Shown: one piece after another, positions 1-43,273 of the stretch | Numbering within the stretch: the first letter of the stretch is position 1 | How the letters are laid out: the number at the start of each line of letters is the position of its first letter | Assembly: GCF_037975245.1 (NCBI RefSeq) | Contig: NC_092577.1 | Location: forward strand, 5,120,001-5,184,000 | Origin: Apostichopus japonicus | Lineage: Eukaryota > Echinodermata > Holothuroidea > Aspidochirotida > Stichopodidae | DNA length: 64,000 bases | Direction: 5' to 3' | Program-made: the position numbers and the translations under genes | The notes under the pieces: model-generated | Told to the model about the DNA's origin: nothing | The model's database searches: none | Seen by the model: only the letters and a program-made list of their open reading frames with translations

Positions 1-1305
1 CTTGACCAAAGAATAAAGATAAGTGTTTTTAAAAAAAGTAAACTTTCAACGAAATGAAAAAGAGAGAAGAAGGGAATTCAGGAATTAAAAGTATGAATAA
101 TTTGAAGAATCCTCGTGAATGACCAAAATAAAACAAATAAGAAATTTAAAAAAAAAATCTTAGGCCTGAGCATTTAGCCTAGAAGTTGTGATGATAATTG
201 TAAACCTAAAGAATATGAAATGACCTGATGATTACCGCATAGAAGTTCTTCTTACAAAATGTTACTTTTTTTTTTAATCCATGGATGATTTTATACAACA
301 TATTCATCCGTATCTAATTACACGTGCAATTAAACTATACACAGGCACGTATAGCACTGAATGCTCCCCTCCCCTGTCTGGGGCACGGATGGGGAGGGGG
401 ATGTGACTATAATGGCGTAATGTCTAATGCGGTATCGCAGTGACCATGGAAAGGGAAAGAAATATAATATACACACCATCTTAACAATTGAAATAATCGG
501 TATATGCTAGAACAGCCAAATGTCGTGCATTGGATGAAAATTTCCCCGCATTTTGTTTTGTATCTAATACAGAGAGTTTGATTCAGAAACGACGGAAGCT
601 TATAGGAACCGATCCAATGATGAATGATAATGATTCTGTATGACTGAACATTTCGAATGTACCAATATGTAAATATAAACCTATTTATTAACATTTGATT
701 TATCGCTAAAATGTAGTAAAACTAATATGAAATAATCTATATAATTTTTTTTTGGGTGGAAGGATGGGGGGGGGGCGGGGCAATTTGGGACACATCTGGA
801 TTTATATATATTTGAGTAATTTATATATTGATTCACATATATCTACACAAGGTCATAGTTACATTTTTGGCGACCATGGGCGAGACGTAATTTTGGTCCC
901 AATTAGCAATGCTGTTGTTTTTTCCTACTTTAAGGGACCCTCTAATCTGAGGCACTGGCCCATCCTACCCTTCTTAAAAATTAAAGACAAATCTGTTTAT
1001 ACAATGGGTACCAATTTCCACCCCCAAAAAATAAAATAAAAGTGCCATTACAGATAAACCCTAAGAAGGCAACGAATGAATAAAATAAAGTCAGTAAGCA
1101 ATATATAAGAGAATTAACATCTTTAAATGCTTATTAAAACTTACAAATAATTATAAAATATTGCCACCTTGTATGTTTGACACCAGAAAAAAAACTTTCC
1201 ACATTGCACCTTCTGTGGATATCTAGCAACCCCCCCCCCCTTTATTTGTGATCGTTCTCAAAGTCACACCTATATTATTTACAGTTAGACTTTATTTTAA
1301 TGGAC

Positions 1306-1905
1306 ATATCATATGAAAAGTGCATTTCTATGAACAGAAGAACACATCTAATACGGATATATCCAATGAAAAGTGCATTTCTATGAACAAAAGAACACAC
1401 CTAGTACGGATATATCCAATGGAAAGTGCATTTCTATGAACAAAAGAACACACCTAGTACGGATATATCCAATGAAAAGTGCATTTCTATGAACAGTAAA
1501 ACACACCTTTAGTACGGATATATCCAATGGAAAGTGCATTTATATGAACAGAAGAACACAACTAGTACGTATATATCCAATGGAAAGTGCATTTCTATGA
1601 ACAGAAGAACACACCTAATATGGATATATCCAATGGAAAGTGCATTTCTATGAACAGAAGAACACGCCTAATATGGATATATCCGATGGAAAGTGCATTT
1701 CTATAAACAAAAGAACACACCTAACACGGATATATCCAATGGAAAGTGCATTTCTATGAACAGAAGAACACAACTAAATATGGATATATCCAATGAAAAG
1801 TGCATTTCTATGAACAGTAAAACACACCTAACACGGATATATCCAATGGAAAGTGCATTTCTATGAACAGAAGAACACACCTTTAGTACGGATATATCCA
1901 CCAAA
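1306..1905. repeat. 53-bp minisatellite, about 11 copies
   Basis: Units read GGATATATCCAATGGAAAGT, then GCATTTCTATGAACAGAAGA and ACACACCTAGTAC. Spacing between successive GGATATATCC cores is 53-54 bp (1355, 1408, 1461, 1515 ...). Copies differ by a few substitutions and 1-bp indels. Confidence 0.93.
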
Positions 1906-3175
1906 GAGAGGTACATTTCCTATATGGATACTTCCTAGTGGGGATGTGGATGATCGGGTTGTTCATTAACCATGAATATTCATAGATGCATATATTTAGT
2001 GACATCAGAAGTAGTGGCCGTTCAGGTAATCCCTTTTGTACGCTGGATACTGAAACAAAAAACAAAAAATTAAAATTAAAGGAGGGTAAATGATATGAAA
2101 AGAAAAAGCGGGCTTTTAGGGAAACATTTTGTAAAGTTGAATAAGTATGCCTACATCACCGCAGACGAATTCCAGTAAATTGATAGGCTCATTGGTTTTA
2201 CTGGCAATTCGAGTTAATTGTGATATGTGATACTCGGATGATGACCTCATCACATAATCTGTGGCCTTTCGGCTAAGATCATGTGTAGTATCTGTTCCCT
2301 TTCGAGGGGAATGGTGATGCACACCCTATCGATGATCAAACAGTCACAGTCCCGATGCAAGGGATTGGGGTTGAGAGCGGATCAGTCGTTCGGTAGTTTG
2401 GTTTTTCGTGCCCGGGTTCTTTCCTGGGCGACTTTTTCTTTAAAAGTATAATCTGTGGCTCACTGGCTTATCAAAATATATACGTTTATTTAGAGCTTCG
2501 AAACATGATTTAAATCGGCAGAACTTCCCAGCACACTAAATTGTGAGACATGTGGTTTGCAAAAATGAAAAGATTAATCTTTCGTGTATATTTATCAGAA
2601 GATTCCCCGGCATTATCGCTTTATCATCACGTGACGAATACGTAAGTTATACCATAGCAACAACAGTTTTGTCCCTTTCGCTACTAACATACGTTTTAAA
2701 TCTGATGTCTTTAACTTAACACCATCATAACAACAACATACGATATAAATAGCACAATGACGAATCAACACATGATTAAAATCATGTTGCTCCTTGTCGG
2801 TTTTAAAAAGATTTTTGTGTTTTTTTTTATGATTATTATTATTATTTTTTTTTGCCTACACTTATATTTTCAAAAGTTATCAGCCCTTATTTTTATGGAA
2901 TAATGAACCGACTATCATGATTTTAGCAAGAAAATGTTCGGCCTTAAATTGTAAAATCAATTCGGAAAATCAGACACCGGGTCAGCAACTTACCGAATCT
3001 ATTTCCTCAATTAATGGGCCTTGCCTGTAGCCATGGTAACCTAGATCCTGAAAAGACAATGGTTAAAAACAGAAATATTGTTATACAAAAAAAAATGATC
3101 ATCGGTTAGCTAAAACTCAAATCAAGCTTTCTTTAATATGATTAAGCGATAAACTGTAACCATATTTTACAACTG

Positions 3176-3552
<377 letters not shown>

Positions 3553-3642
3553 AAATATCGTACATCATTATATAACTTGATATTTTCTTTATATTATGAT
3601 TATCTGTTACTATTATGATTTATATTTTTTAAATATAATATC

Positions 3643-33444
<29,802 letters not shown>

Positions 33445-34854
33445 GGCCGGTAGATATTCTCAGAGATATCTTTCCAACAAAAAACAACATTAAACGGGAG
33501 TAGAAAGACAACGATTCCGAAATAACACGAAATAAGTTTTTCCTTATACTGAAAATAATGCTAGCTCTATGCACTATGCGATTTGTTGCGAATGCAAAAA
33601 ACACGTACACACACACACTTATTATACATATGCAGACTCACACGACACGACACGATTAAGAATATGAAAAATTAAACAGTGTAATTTTGGGTGGAATAAA
33701 GTTACACAAAGGAAGGCAGTTACTCGATTTGGTTCAGCGAATCCATTTTACGATGAAAGGAATCGGTGAGGCGTGCACCCGTTGTAACCCCATATGACGC
33801 ATACTATATACATGTGTATTACTGATCACTGACTTAGAACACCTTAAAACGCTTTACATACACATGAAACTGGTGGGTTGATGTAAAGTTGGTGTCCTGC
33901 ATTCATTGTGATATACCTAATAGGTTATACCATCGGGTGCTATGCGGTTACCAGTACACCAATACACGCCCATGTATATACATAGAGAAATTGTCTCGAA
34001 AAACCGCAGAAGACCAACTCAATTTCCTTCTAATCTTTTGTGTTTATTCTCGATTGGAAGAATTCCAAAGTGTAAAGATATAGAGAGACCGGTCTTTCAT
34101 ATATACCAAACAAAATCAACTTCTGGGGATTTTTTATTCTCAAGATCTGATCAGAGGAGTATATACCAATCAGTAATCACGCATAACGATATTAACATAA
34201 TAATCACAATATTTTGAAGCAACTTTCATCCTTGAAACCAATTTTCTAATCGAGACATTTTATTTGTCCATTTTAATCCTTCTGTATACGGGGTCCGATC
34301 AACAGTTTGAAATACTATACCCGTTCTTTTGCCAGGCTAATATTTTCTTTCCGGGTCGTAGTAGTTTGTAGATGTTTTCCAGTTGTCAACATATCCCGTC
34401 AGTGTTCTCTTTGGAGGGGTATTTAATATCGTATATAGGCAGTCACGATCGGTTATAAATGGACAAAATGAAAACAAGAAAATATATATATAAAAATAAA
34501 AAATTCAAATTCCGCGATATCGTGCTGAAAGGGAAGGAGGTTATTAACGTTTTAAAACTCCTTATAATTAATTAAATCATCTAATAATGTTCACATTTAA
34601 TTAGAACACGGGATCAATGTAGCTGGGGTGGAGGAGGGGAGGGTGCATTGGTTCAGATTGACATGTACCCCCAGTTTTGTAAAACAATTAAAACAAATTC
34701 CAAAGTGTCCCTTATTTCATAACACGACAATTGTCCCTATTTTTTTTTTTGGGGGGGGGGGGGATTTACCCTTTGGACTGATTGTATAGTGTTTTCTAAC
34801 GGTCTACAGACATTAAAATTACTTTTGTTCCTAAATCGTTTATATGCCACACGC

Positions 34855-35175
34855 GGCCAACCAACCGCTTCACACAGACATTACAGTAACTGCTATAAAT
34901 CTTAGAGTTTGGTACCACAGTAACAACTGGATCGTGCTGATAAATATGATAAATCGGTAGCATAAGCTATAAGAATTACAGTGAGAACTGAGGATATGTG
35001 TAATCCCAGCTAACGCATCACACTGGATTTGTTGGGATTACACACATCCTTCTTAGTTCTTACTGTAATCCTAATAGCACATGCTACCGATTTATAGCAC
35101 AATCTAGTTTTTACTGTGCTACAAAACTTTCAGATTTATAGTAATTACAGTCTTCTATGTGTATCGGGTTGGCCA
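34855..35175. mobile_element. Foldback (long inverted-repeat) element
   Basis: Two arms of about 150 bp face each other around 35023: AATTACAGTGAGAACTGAGG ... ATGTGTAATCCC on the left, GGGATTACACACATCCTTCT ... on the right. The outer ends are CGGCCAACC and GGTTGGCC. Arms match at most positions with small indels. It is non-coding and MITE-like. Confidence 0.83.
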
Positions 35176-35689
35176 ACAGAAAACACGTTTCCAATCTAAT
35201 TGGTGGCACTTGTATATTACACACAGTAAACCGTTACCTTTGTATAGTCACGGTATCTTTAATCAACGCCCAACAATTTCGTCGCTAATTTAGTTATACC
35301 ATTGAGCTAAATATGGTATTAATATCAAATTGTTTTATGTATGTTCATTCATACGGGTATTTTACGAAAAAATTCTTTGTGTGTTCTAACGACCCCCCCC
35401 CAAAAAATGCTTAACTATACAATCAGCTGGTAAATCTATATAATTAGACTGGTTTATTTAAATGAAATCAGGCGTGACAAAAAGAAAAATAAGAAAAGCT
35501 TGTGAAACAGCTATAGCCTTAGTCTAAAAGGGAGGGGTGGGAGGGGGGGGGGGGTAAAAGTCAATCGATGCGTAGCGACAACGTCTATTAATATCTGAAC
35601 TCATAAGTCGGTTAACCGTCGTGACTTCCTTTCCATAGCACATTCCGTCTTCATAAAAACATTTCAAAGCATTTCACCAGGGAGATAAA

Positions 35690-35850
35690 ATTGTTAGCTG
35701 GGCGCTGTTTAGCTGCAGCCATGTGGAGGGATTGTCGCTATGTTTAACAGCTTATCGTTGACCAGGGTAATATAATTGCGATGCGCCTTGGGCATCGTTA
35801 TCGGTGGATATGTCTGTGCTTCATAAATCCTCAAATTTATTAATATTTTA
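35690..35850 (+). mobile_element. 3' fragment of SINE family B
   Basis: AGCTGGGCGCTGTTTAGCTG ... GGAGGGATTGTCGCT ... TTGACCAGGGTAATATAA matches the body of the SINE at 15049 with many substitutions. The tRNA head is missing. Confidence 0.65.
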
Positions 35851-37404
35851 ACTAATTGAGCAATCTATGCAACTAAGAACGGGTAAGAAAAATCCTAAAA
35901 TATTCCTCCCCCACCCAAAAAAAAAATGAAAAGAAAAAAAATAGAGCCCAATAAGGCACCGACAAGGAAAAACACCAAACAAACCTAGAGTTAATAAGTA
36001 AGTTTTTAACAGGCCCATAAGGTTTCATCAGGTCACTATGAATACTCTGACTCTTCTAGGCTCAAAATGATTTTAAGGAACGTAACGGTGAAAGGGATAT
36101 AAGGCATTGTCTTTGCGATATAAGGATGGCAGATTCGAGTCCTATAGCCAGATCATTCGTACTAGTCTTCTTTGCAGTCGCTTTCTTCAGAACCAAAAAA
36201 ACCCCGAGTCAAACGAAATGACAATGGGCGGAGAGGGAAACGATTCGTTTTACAAGACTTGACCTAGACGACGATGACTCTGTGGACCTGGACCCTTCGC
36301 CGACTGACTCCTCTCTAATGTTTTGTGGCAAAGTAATTAACCCTAGCTCTGCCTCTATTGATTCTATATTTACGAGTTTGGGACACCAACGGATGCGGCT
36401 GAAAGATACCACCTATACTGTGAAATCCCTTATCTACCATATATAGTTAAGAAGATCGTATTTATTCCATGGTGGTTAGATAAAATGCAGATTTTTTTTT
36501 GTTGTTGTTGTTGTTGTTGTAAATTTTGTAATCACAGGCCAGAATAATTGGCCAGATATTTATTCATCGATAGGCTTGACATATATTTTTAGACTGTGCT
36601 AAACTGTGCTCTTTCATTTTTGTTCTTCTTTCCCCTTGATTATATTTTGAAAAATTCGTAAAGAGTATACATTTGGGTTTATACATAGTCTATACGTGCA
36701 GAGAAGTCTCTGCGCGTAATGAATGTGAATTCCATGGCGTATCTCTCGATTTTCGATGAAGAGCTCATATCTCATAGAAGTCAATACTTTATGGCCCACA
36801 CGGCCAGCCATAAACGTAGCCATGACGTCATTACGCATGCCTGAATCCAGCAATCGGTACAGCAGCGTTCTATCCCAAATGTTTCGTGCAACTCATCATA
36901 TTTTTTTTTTATGAGTTTCAATGTAGTTGACCTTATATATGTACTAATGTACAGTATGGTCTCAACAAATCGTGATCACTCACCATGTACAGATTGTCAC
37001 ACCTCCCTTCAGAATGAATAAGAATGTAGAACTCTCGAGGAGATCAGTAATGGTCGCAAAACGTTCCTCTTACCGTCTACAAATCTCTTCATTTGGTTTC
37101 GTAGTTTTTTTAAAATTTCATTTATAGGTGTGGTTTGTTATTTGATTACGTCTAAAGTTTTGATCTTCTATTAGGTACAGTAGGTTTCCAATATGTAGAC
37201 TACAAGCCTGGGTTGTTAAGCATATTCAATCAAAAATGGTCATTAGTCTATGTACATTCTGTTCTCATCCAATTGCACATAATGAGTTGAATTTCAAATT
37301 CTGAATAGGCAACAAACGCACTTTTGTATAGTTGTGTATCTACGACATCACACTTGCTTGCTTCCAAAGTTCAATTTAGGTACACATGATATACGACATA
37401 AAGG

Positions 37405-37956
37405 CAGAGGCGTAGCCAGCATTCTATTGTTAGGGGGGTAAGATTTTTCTTAAGGGGGGAAAACCCCGTGTTGGTTGATGATAGGAATCACCAAGAAATA
37501 TATGCATTAATTTATTTTACCTCTGTTGCACAGTCGCCGTGGTTAAACAAATAACAGTAATGCAGCGTGTGTAAATGAATAAATAATCCCGCACATTATG
37601 AAAAGGATACAATGAATAAATTAGTTACTCTAATTCACTACATGCCCAGATTTCCACACAAACAAGTTTTCACTAGGCCTATACGTGCAGTGAAAATTCT
37701 CCACGAGTGGCATCATTGGTCGCTGAAAATGCACATGGGTTGCTAACGCTAGTTTGTAATGGTCATACAACCGGCCAGTTGATATGAATACTGATGTATG
37801 AATACTTGTGATCAGAACTCGAAACAATGTAAAAAAAAAGAAGTATTTTGAATACATCACTGGATTTTATGTGGGGTGGGGGGGGGGGGGGCAAAACTGT
37901 AGCACAAAGCAAATTTGGGGCATTGCCCCCCTGGCCCCCTTCTGGCTAAGCCACTG
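37405..37956. mobile_element. hAT-like MITE with 8-bp target duplication
   Basis: Starts CAGAGGCGTAGCCAG and ends CTGGCTAAGCCACTG. CATAAAGG flanks both ends exactly (37397-37404 and 37957-37964). 552 bp, no transposase. The TIRs resemble those of the element at 27082. Confidence 0.88.
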
Positions 37957-39177
37957 CATAAAGGAATTGTATGGAAAGTTTCACCAGAGTGATTAAATCG
38001 TATTCCTCTTTTACATGTAACGAAAACCCTACTGGAGCTGTCCTTTAATAGGTACGGTTGTTTCACATGTGTTAACTTAAAGGACCACATAAAACCAACC
38101 ACTCACCTTGGCCTATGTGATAGCGATAACTGTACAGTCATGGAAAAACTTCCCAAATATGTACGAAAAACTTATTTCATTGGGGGGGGGGGTGGTGGAG
38201 GGGGAAGAAGGTGGGGAGGTGGTAGGGTGGATGTTGTGCATTGTACTATCTATGTTAGAAAGGAACAGACCATAAAAAGTATCCATTTTTTTCTGGGTCC
38301 TCTACTTCCATCTCACATATATTATTTCTATACTCTATATTTACTGTATTTGATACCATCTATATTTATCCTATATTGTTCAAAATGTAAAATAATAATG
38401 GATTGTGGCAATCAACTTGATTGATATCACGAATTTAACTTTCCTTCACGCACAAAGTTGAAGACTTGACCAAGTCTAAATATGACGTCATCGAGCCACA
38501 GGTGCTGTAAATTGTTTTATGTTTGTCTTTGAATATTCAAAACATTTCTCTTCTGTCATGGAGATGGGCCTTTGCAAATGGCAAACCTCAAATATTGATC
38601 CTCATAACATATCATAGTAAATACATTGGTTACAATTTCAATATTATACCTTTAAAATATGAAAAGAAACAAAGAAAGAAAGAAAAAACAAACAACAAAC
38701 AACCCAAAGAGATAGTTAAATGTTTCAGAACCTAGTGGCACCTATGGTATCACAGATTTACAAAAGGACAACGACCAGAACCGAACTTTTCACGTAGTAT
38801 ATCTCCTAAGCCGGAGAAAGATTTTTTGCTGCTTGTTGCAGTGGTTTTTCAGTAACTGAGGTCTCTGTCATTATTCCATATAAGCCAATGATGACTGTTA
38901 TCATCATGTCCCCCTTTAATTATCATATCAGGTTAGGGACTGCTTTTATGCAGAATTGAACGATAGTGGGGACATTTTCATTTTGACCAACGTTTTGTTT
39001 TACTGCCATTCACACAGCTATAACGTGTACTGTTGAATACCTCCCTCCGTCAATTGTGGGACTCCCAAAACAGCGCAAACAACTCATCAGTCTCATGTAC
39101 CTTATAGTGCAATTGAGAAGAACATATTGGGGAAGCACATAAAACATTATACCTCGTTGAAACATACACACACCAGT

Positions 39178-39541
39178 TTAAAGGCATCGAAGACTCGCCA
39201 CAAACCGCGTGCGGCCATCTGAAAAAGTTAACTTTCTGTTGCTTGCAAGTGACGTTTAGTTCGTGTCGCTACAAAGTGCAGATAGTAATGAAACGTGATA
39301 CCTTGTTATCTTTTATCTAGACCCGAGATGTCCATCGCTGCTATGTACACTGTGCTGTGGGTATTGACCGTAGCTGTATGTATTGACTGTACACTTGTGT
39401 CTAATTACCGACGGTAGCAAGCTGTGTGTGTATTTTCTGGGTGCGATGGCGGTGTCTAACTCTTCTGTTACACCTCATTCGAAATTAGGTCAGATTACCG
39501 GCATTAGACGTTTCTTTTGGGCGAGTCTTCACACCATTTAA
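39178..39541 (-). mobile_element. TTAA-bounded MITE, copy 3
   Basis: TTAA at both ends, TIRs AGGCATCGAAGACTCGCC and GGCGAGTCTTCACACCAT. Same orientation as copy 2 and roughly 90 percent similar by eye, including TGTACACTTGTGTCTAATTA. Confidence 0.85.
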
Positions 39542-40228
39542 GCACAAAGCCTGTCAATTCCGTAGATTCTTACAGTGAGTCATCGATTAAACAATAAACA
39601 TACAGCTATGAATTCCCTCTAACGACATTAAAAAAAACTTATTAACTAATTAGTATATGCCGCCCTCATAAAACTAGCTATGAGTCTGTCCATTGAAAAC
39701 CAAGATGCTATAGCCTATACAATGTACAAGTATGGCGATACAGAAAACATACAACTAACCTAATACATTCGACTCTTATATCCACAGCTTCTTTTTCTCT
39801 TTTTTAGACCTATATTTGGACATTTCTTTCTTCCTGTATTTTGTCTTATTAATTTCGATAGAAAGGAGAAAAGGTGGAAAAAGAAGAGAAAGTTCATATA
39901 ATTCCGGGATAAGGAAAGTTGTATTGCTTTTATGAAACGACCTCACTTCAAACCTTTAAATAACACTTTGAGTTAATCGTGGTAACATTGTCCCATAACG
40001 ATTCAGTCAATTTTTCGTAGCTGATCAGAAAATGAGATTATATCTTAAATTTAAGCTTCATAAGGTTCGAACAAAACGAAAACATAAAACGAAACACTTG
40101 TGATTTATCCGTATATAAATCTCTTTCTACAACTTTGGAAGAGGTCGATATGTATACAGTACAGGAGTTAATATAATGGAGCAAACGGGAAAAATAAAGA
40201 ACCAAGTCTATCTTTTTACCCATGAATA

Positions 40229-40293
40229 CACACACTACCCATGTAACACTAGGATCATGGCCCATGATCCTAGTGTTACAGGGTAGTGTGTGC
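40229..40293. repeat. 64-bp near-perfect hairpin
   Basis: CACACACTACCCATGTAACA CTAGGATCATGG faces its reverse complement with a single indel and almost no loop. Confidence 0.92.
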
Positions 40294-41171
40294 GTCAATG
40301 GTTCTCGGTTCCTTGCCTACCAAGAAGCCTTCGGGATCAGTGTATACCGCCCCTATACACTAGCATTCGTGGGTATAAGAAAAGCTGCCTGCTGCAGCCA
40401 TTGGCTTTACAGCTTTGGAAGCTGTCTGAATTCCGGCAACTTTTAACTTTACCGGGTGATGAATTACCCATCGGTCACTGGTAGGTGTCACTGTCGCATT
40501 TATTGTACTACAGTATAGCCGGGGTAACAGTTTATGTGAAATGTACATTAGTAAGATGCCCTAGTAATGCTAAACGGGTGCTATACAGAGGCGTGCGCAC
40601 AAAGACATGTGGGGAAGTCCCCACCTTCATCGTCATTCTGTGTTGTCTATGGCGTTCAGTCAAGGACTGGGTTAGACCAATCTTCTGGGCCCAGGATACC
40701 ATCAAAAGCGAATCATGGTGTGTGCATTCCTCTCTTCAATTTTATAAAACAACTTTGAAATGTATTTATTAGCACAACAGTGCGTTTGTATCTAATTATA
40801 GACTTATTATACAATCTCAATATTTCTAGGATTACACGCCTCCTTTACAAAAAAAAAAAAAAAAAAAAAAACAACATATATATCTGGATCCGCTTCTGGT
40901 CCCTTTGTAAAGGTTTATAGCCTCGCTAAATTCGATCGTGGAATTTATCAATTTATCATTTGTCCCCATCCCTCCCCTCCCCTCCCCATCATAAATGTCC
41001 CTGCCCGAAATAACTACCGTACTTTAGGCGGTTGAAATATTACCGCTTTGCTCAGATGGTATGCTGTTTATATTGTCCGCCGTCGCTTTCTTGTAGAGCG
41101 CCACCACATTACTCGAGTACTTTGGCAGGAAGGTATTCCTATAAGAGGGGCGCAAACTTTGGTGGTATGAA

Positions 41172-41347
41172 AAGGTAATAAGTTAAAGTAAAAGTCCAGG
41201 AGAGTGAAAAAAGCTTCCAGCCTCCACCGGGATCGGGACCGGGATCGGGACCGGGACCGGGACCGGGACCTGGACCTGAACCCCTCCCACAAATAGGCTA
41301 TGGAGGCTAATTGTATGTCCAGAAGATTGAAACCAGTAAGGAAGGTC
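41172..41347 (-). mobile_element. tRNA-derived SINE, family A, copy with hexanucleotide expansion
   Basis: Matches the family (CTTCCAGCCTCCACCGGGAT ... GGCTATGGAGGCTAATTGTA). The B-box area is replaced by tandem CGGGAC/CGGGAT hexamers (41229-41272). Confidence 0.75.
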
Positions 41348-41354
41348 TATTTTT

Positions 41355-41600
41355 AGTAGTGTTAGCTCAGTGGTTAACGCCGGTGCCTTTCAATCATAAG
41401 GTCCCGAGTTCGAGTCACTCCAAGATTAATGTATGTCGTCCAGTTACACAGTTGAAAATTGGTAATAAGTAATCATGGACGTTTACATATGAATCTAAGA
41501 GACTGACTTCGGTCAGCTTGCGGCTTTAATAAGCCAATGATGGCTTCTTCGCGAATTCCTGCTTGCAGGATGATCTAAAATACAAACATACTTACATACA
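41355..41600 (+). mobile_element. tRNA-derived SINE, family C
   Basis: Head: A-box TTAGCTCAGTGGTTAACG near 41362 and B-box GAGTTCGAGTC near 41406. The body includes CAGCTTGCGGCTTTAATAAG and ends in ACATAC repeats. A free-standing tRNA was rejected because no acceptor stem closes. Confidence 0.55.
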
Positions 41601-41783
41601 TATTCCACTGCAGGCCTTTGCAACTTGCATTGGACATTGCCTCACCTGTATTGGTGACATATGTTGCCTTGTTCTAGCATCAGACAACTATGTAATAATA
41701 TTCATCGCTAACGAAGTACACCATCTGAAGTAACATTTTAATTTGAACGGATATGTTAGCCCTCCTGTCGTTGCTTTTACATA

Positions 41784-41789
41784 TTTATT
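41784..41789 (-). terminator. Candidate polyadenylation signal AATAAA for the SLC5-like gene
   Basis: The minus strand reads TAATAAATAT here, about 93 bases past the stop codon, a normal distance for a short 3' untranslated region. No downstream GU-rich element was tested. Confidence 0.45.
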
Positions 41790-41881
41790 AAAAGCATATT
41801 TATAATGACGTCACGGTTGCAGAAAAAACTTTTTCAGCTAAGTCGTAACATGATGTGATTTTTACCCAATATTTGCATTAC

Positions 41882-43273
41882 TCATACCTCCGTTTCGTTC
41901 TCATTCAAAGGCTCAATTTCGTGTATCATATGTTTATTCTCTGCCGGCAAGCGCCGAGATTTTAGTCTTAGCCCTGGAAACTTGTAATTTTTGACTTCAT
42001 TACTAGATTCAGTCTCTGGATTTTGTGTCTGTCCATCAGTTATGCAACATAAATAAGTGTCAGATACGGTAGCGACCAAGGTAGAGTCGATTGGCTCAAA
42101 AGCTTCCGATTTATGCAAATGACTAACGAGAACACCTACGGAAAATGCTAAACACCATGTAAGAAAACCATAATAGAGATACGAAATCGAGTAAAATAAA
42201 GCAAAGGGCGGATAATCTCGGCCGATTTGATCATGACTAACATCCGTCGTAGTCATTGCGACATTTTCCCTTAGCATTATGGAATAGCTCACATATTCAT
42301 CTCCGTCAGTATGATTTATACCTCCTATAAAGAGTTGTGATACGTTTCCCGCGCTTTTCGTCGCAGACGTGAATCTTTCCATTGAATGAGACTGCGCAGT
42401 ACCGTTGATATCTATGACGTCACACATGTCTGTTGATAGAGGCAGTTGGTATTGATCAGGTGGATAAACAAGCGCCCCTATCTGAAGCCAAAGACCAAAC
42501 AGTACCGACACGATGATACCACTGATTGCGCCTTTACTGTTGCCATGGGGATAAAGTATTCCAAGCGATAGGACTCCGAGTAAAGGCCCAGTGGTGATTC
42601 CTATCACGCTAAAGGTCATTTGGAGCAGACTCTTAGAACAAGCTGCGACGAACGCAATACCGATAGCACAACATCCATATATTATGACAAATACTTTAAT
42701 AGTGACAGCGTACGAAACTGGCCCGATCTTTGGCCAGATCTGTTTGACCACTCCATATCCGGTCATATTAGCTAGACTGTTCAATTGTGACGATACCGCC
42801 GATAGGGACGCACTGAACACAGAGAATACCAACAACCCGGACAGTCCGTAGACCTCGGAGAATAAATCGACGGTAAAGTACGGCATCAGTTGATCCGGAC
42901 TGGCGACCTTCCCGCTGGTGTAAGGGTCACAGCCTTGGTAGTATACATACATCACTACACCAGTACCTACAGCTATGACGTCGACTACCGCGATACATAA
43001 GAAGCCTAACCACACGGCATTCTTCGCCTGTCGTTCTGTCTTACAGGTAAGAAAACGTTGAATCATCTGTTGGTTTGAGGCCACAGCTGATAGTCCGATG
43101 AACGTGCCACCGATAAAGCATGACCAAAACGATATCCTTACCGTTGGGTTTGGACTAAAATTACTGAGCCTAATTATATGTGTGTTCATGACGTCACGAA
43201 TTGCGTCAATTCCGCCCACCATGACAGCTCCAACAGTGAGAGTCGAAGTAAACGCAGTTAACATGATCATTGT
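41882..43273 (-). CDS. SLC5A8-like: SLC5-like exon 2 (TM6 to C-terminus)
   Basis: Acceptor ATTTCTCAG at 43274-43275; reading continues as TMIMLTAFTSTLTVGAVMVG to the TGA at 41884-41882. It holds QRFLTCKTERQAKNAVWLGF, the Na+ site helix, LLGVLSLGILYPHGNSKGAI, IGALVYPPDQYQLPL, and a last helix (YLYYGFLTWCLAFSVGVLVS) before a cytosolic tail of about 80 residues. An intron-free 1.4-kb exon is unusual for this family. Confidence 0.9.
   Translation of the reverse strand, partial: TMIMLTAFTSTLTVGAVMVGGIDAIRDVMNTHIIRLSNFSPNPTVRISFWSCFIGGTFIGLSAVASNQQMIQRFLTCKTERQAKNAVWLGFLCIAVVDVIAVGTGVVMYVYYQGCDPYTSGKVASPDQLMPYFTVDLFSEVYGLSGLLVFSVFSASLSAVSSQLNSLANMTGYGVVKQIWPKIGPVSYAVTIKVFVIIYGCCAIGIAFVAACSKSLLQMTFSVIGITTGPLLGVLSLGILYPHGNSKGAISGIIVSVLFGLWLQIGALVYPPDQYQLPLSTDMCDVIDINGTAQSHSMERFTSATKSAGNVSQLFIGGINHTDGDEYVSYSIMLRENVAMTTTDVSHDQIGRDYPPFALFYSISYLYYGFLTWCLAFSVGVLVSHLHKSEAFEPIDSTLVATVSDTYLCCITDGQTQNPETESSNEVKNYKFPGLRLKSRRLPAENKHMIHEIEPLNENETEV

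Larger units (their letters stand above)
33445..41881. other. Intergenic region between the HYR-SEA and SLC5-like genes
   Basis: 8.4 kb. The promoter of the minus-strand HYR-SEA gene should lie at its left edge, but no TATA or initiator could be fixed. It holds a foldback element, a hAT MITE, a TTAA MITE, SINE pieces and a hairpin (listed separately). None of its open frames has splice-consistent partners or family motifs. Confidence 0.6.

Noticed and set aside
40586-40760. Possible further hAT end (CAGAGGCGTGCGCAC at 40586)
   Set aside because: No matching right terminus or 8-bp target duplication was found downstream.
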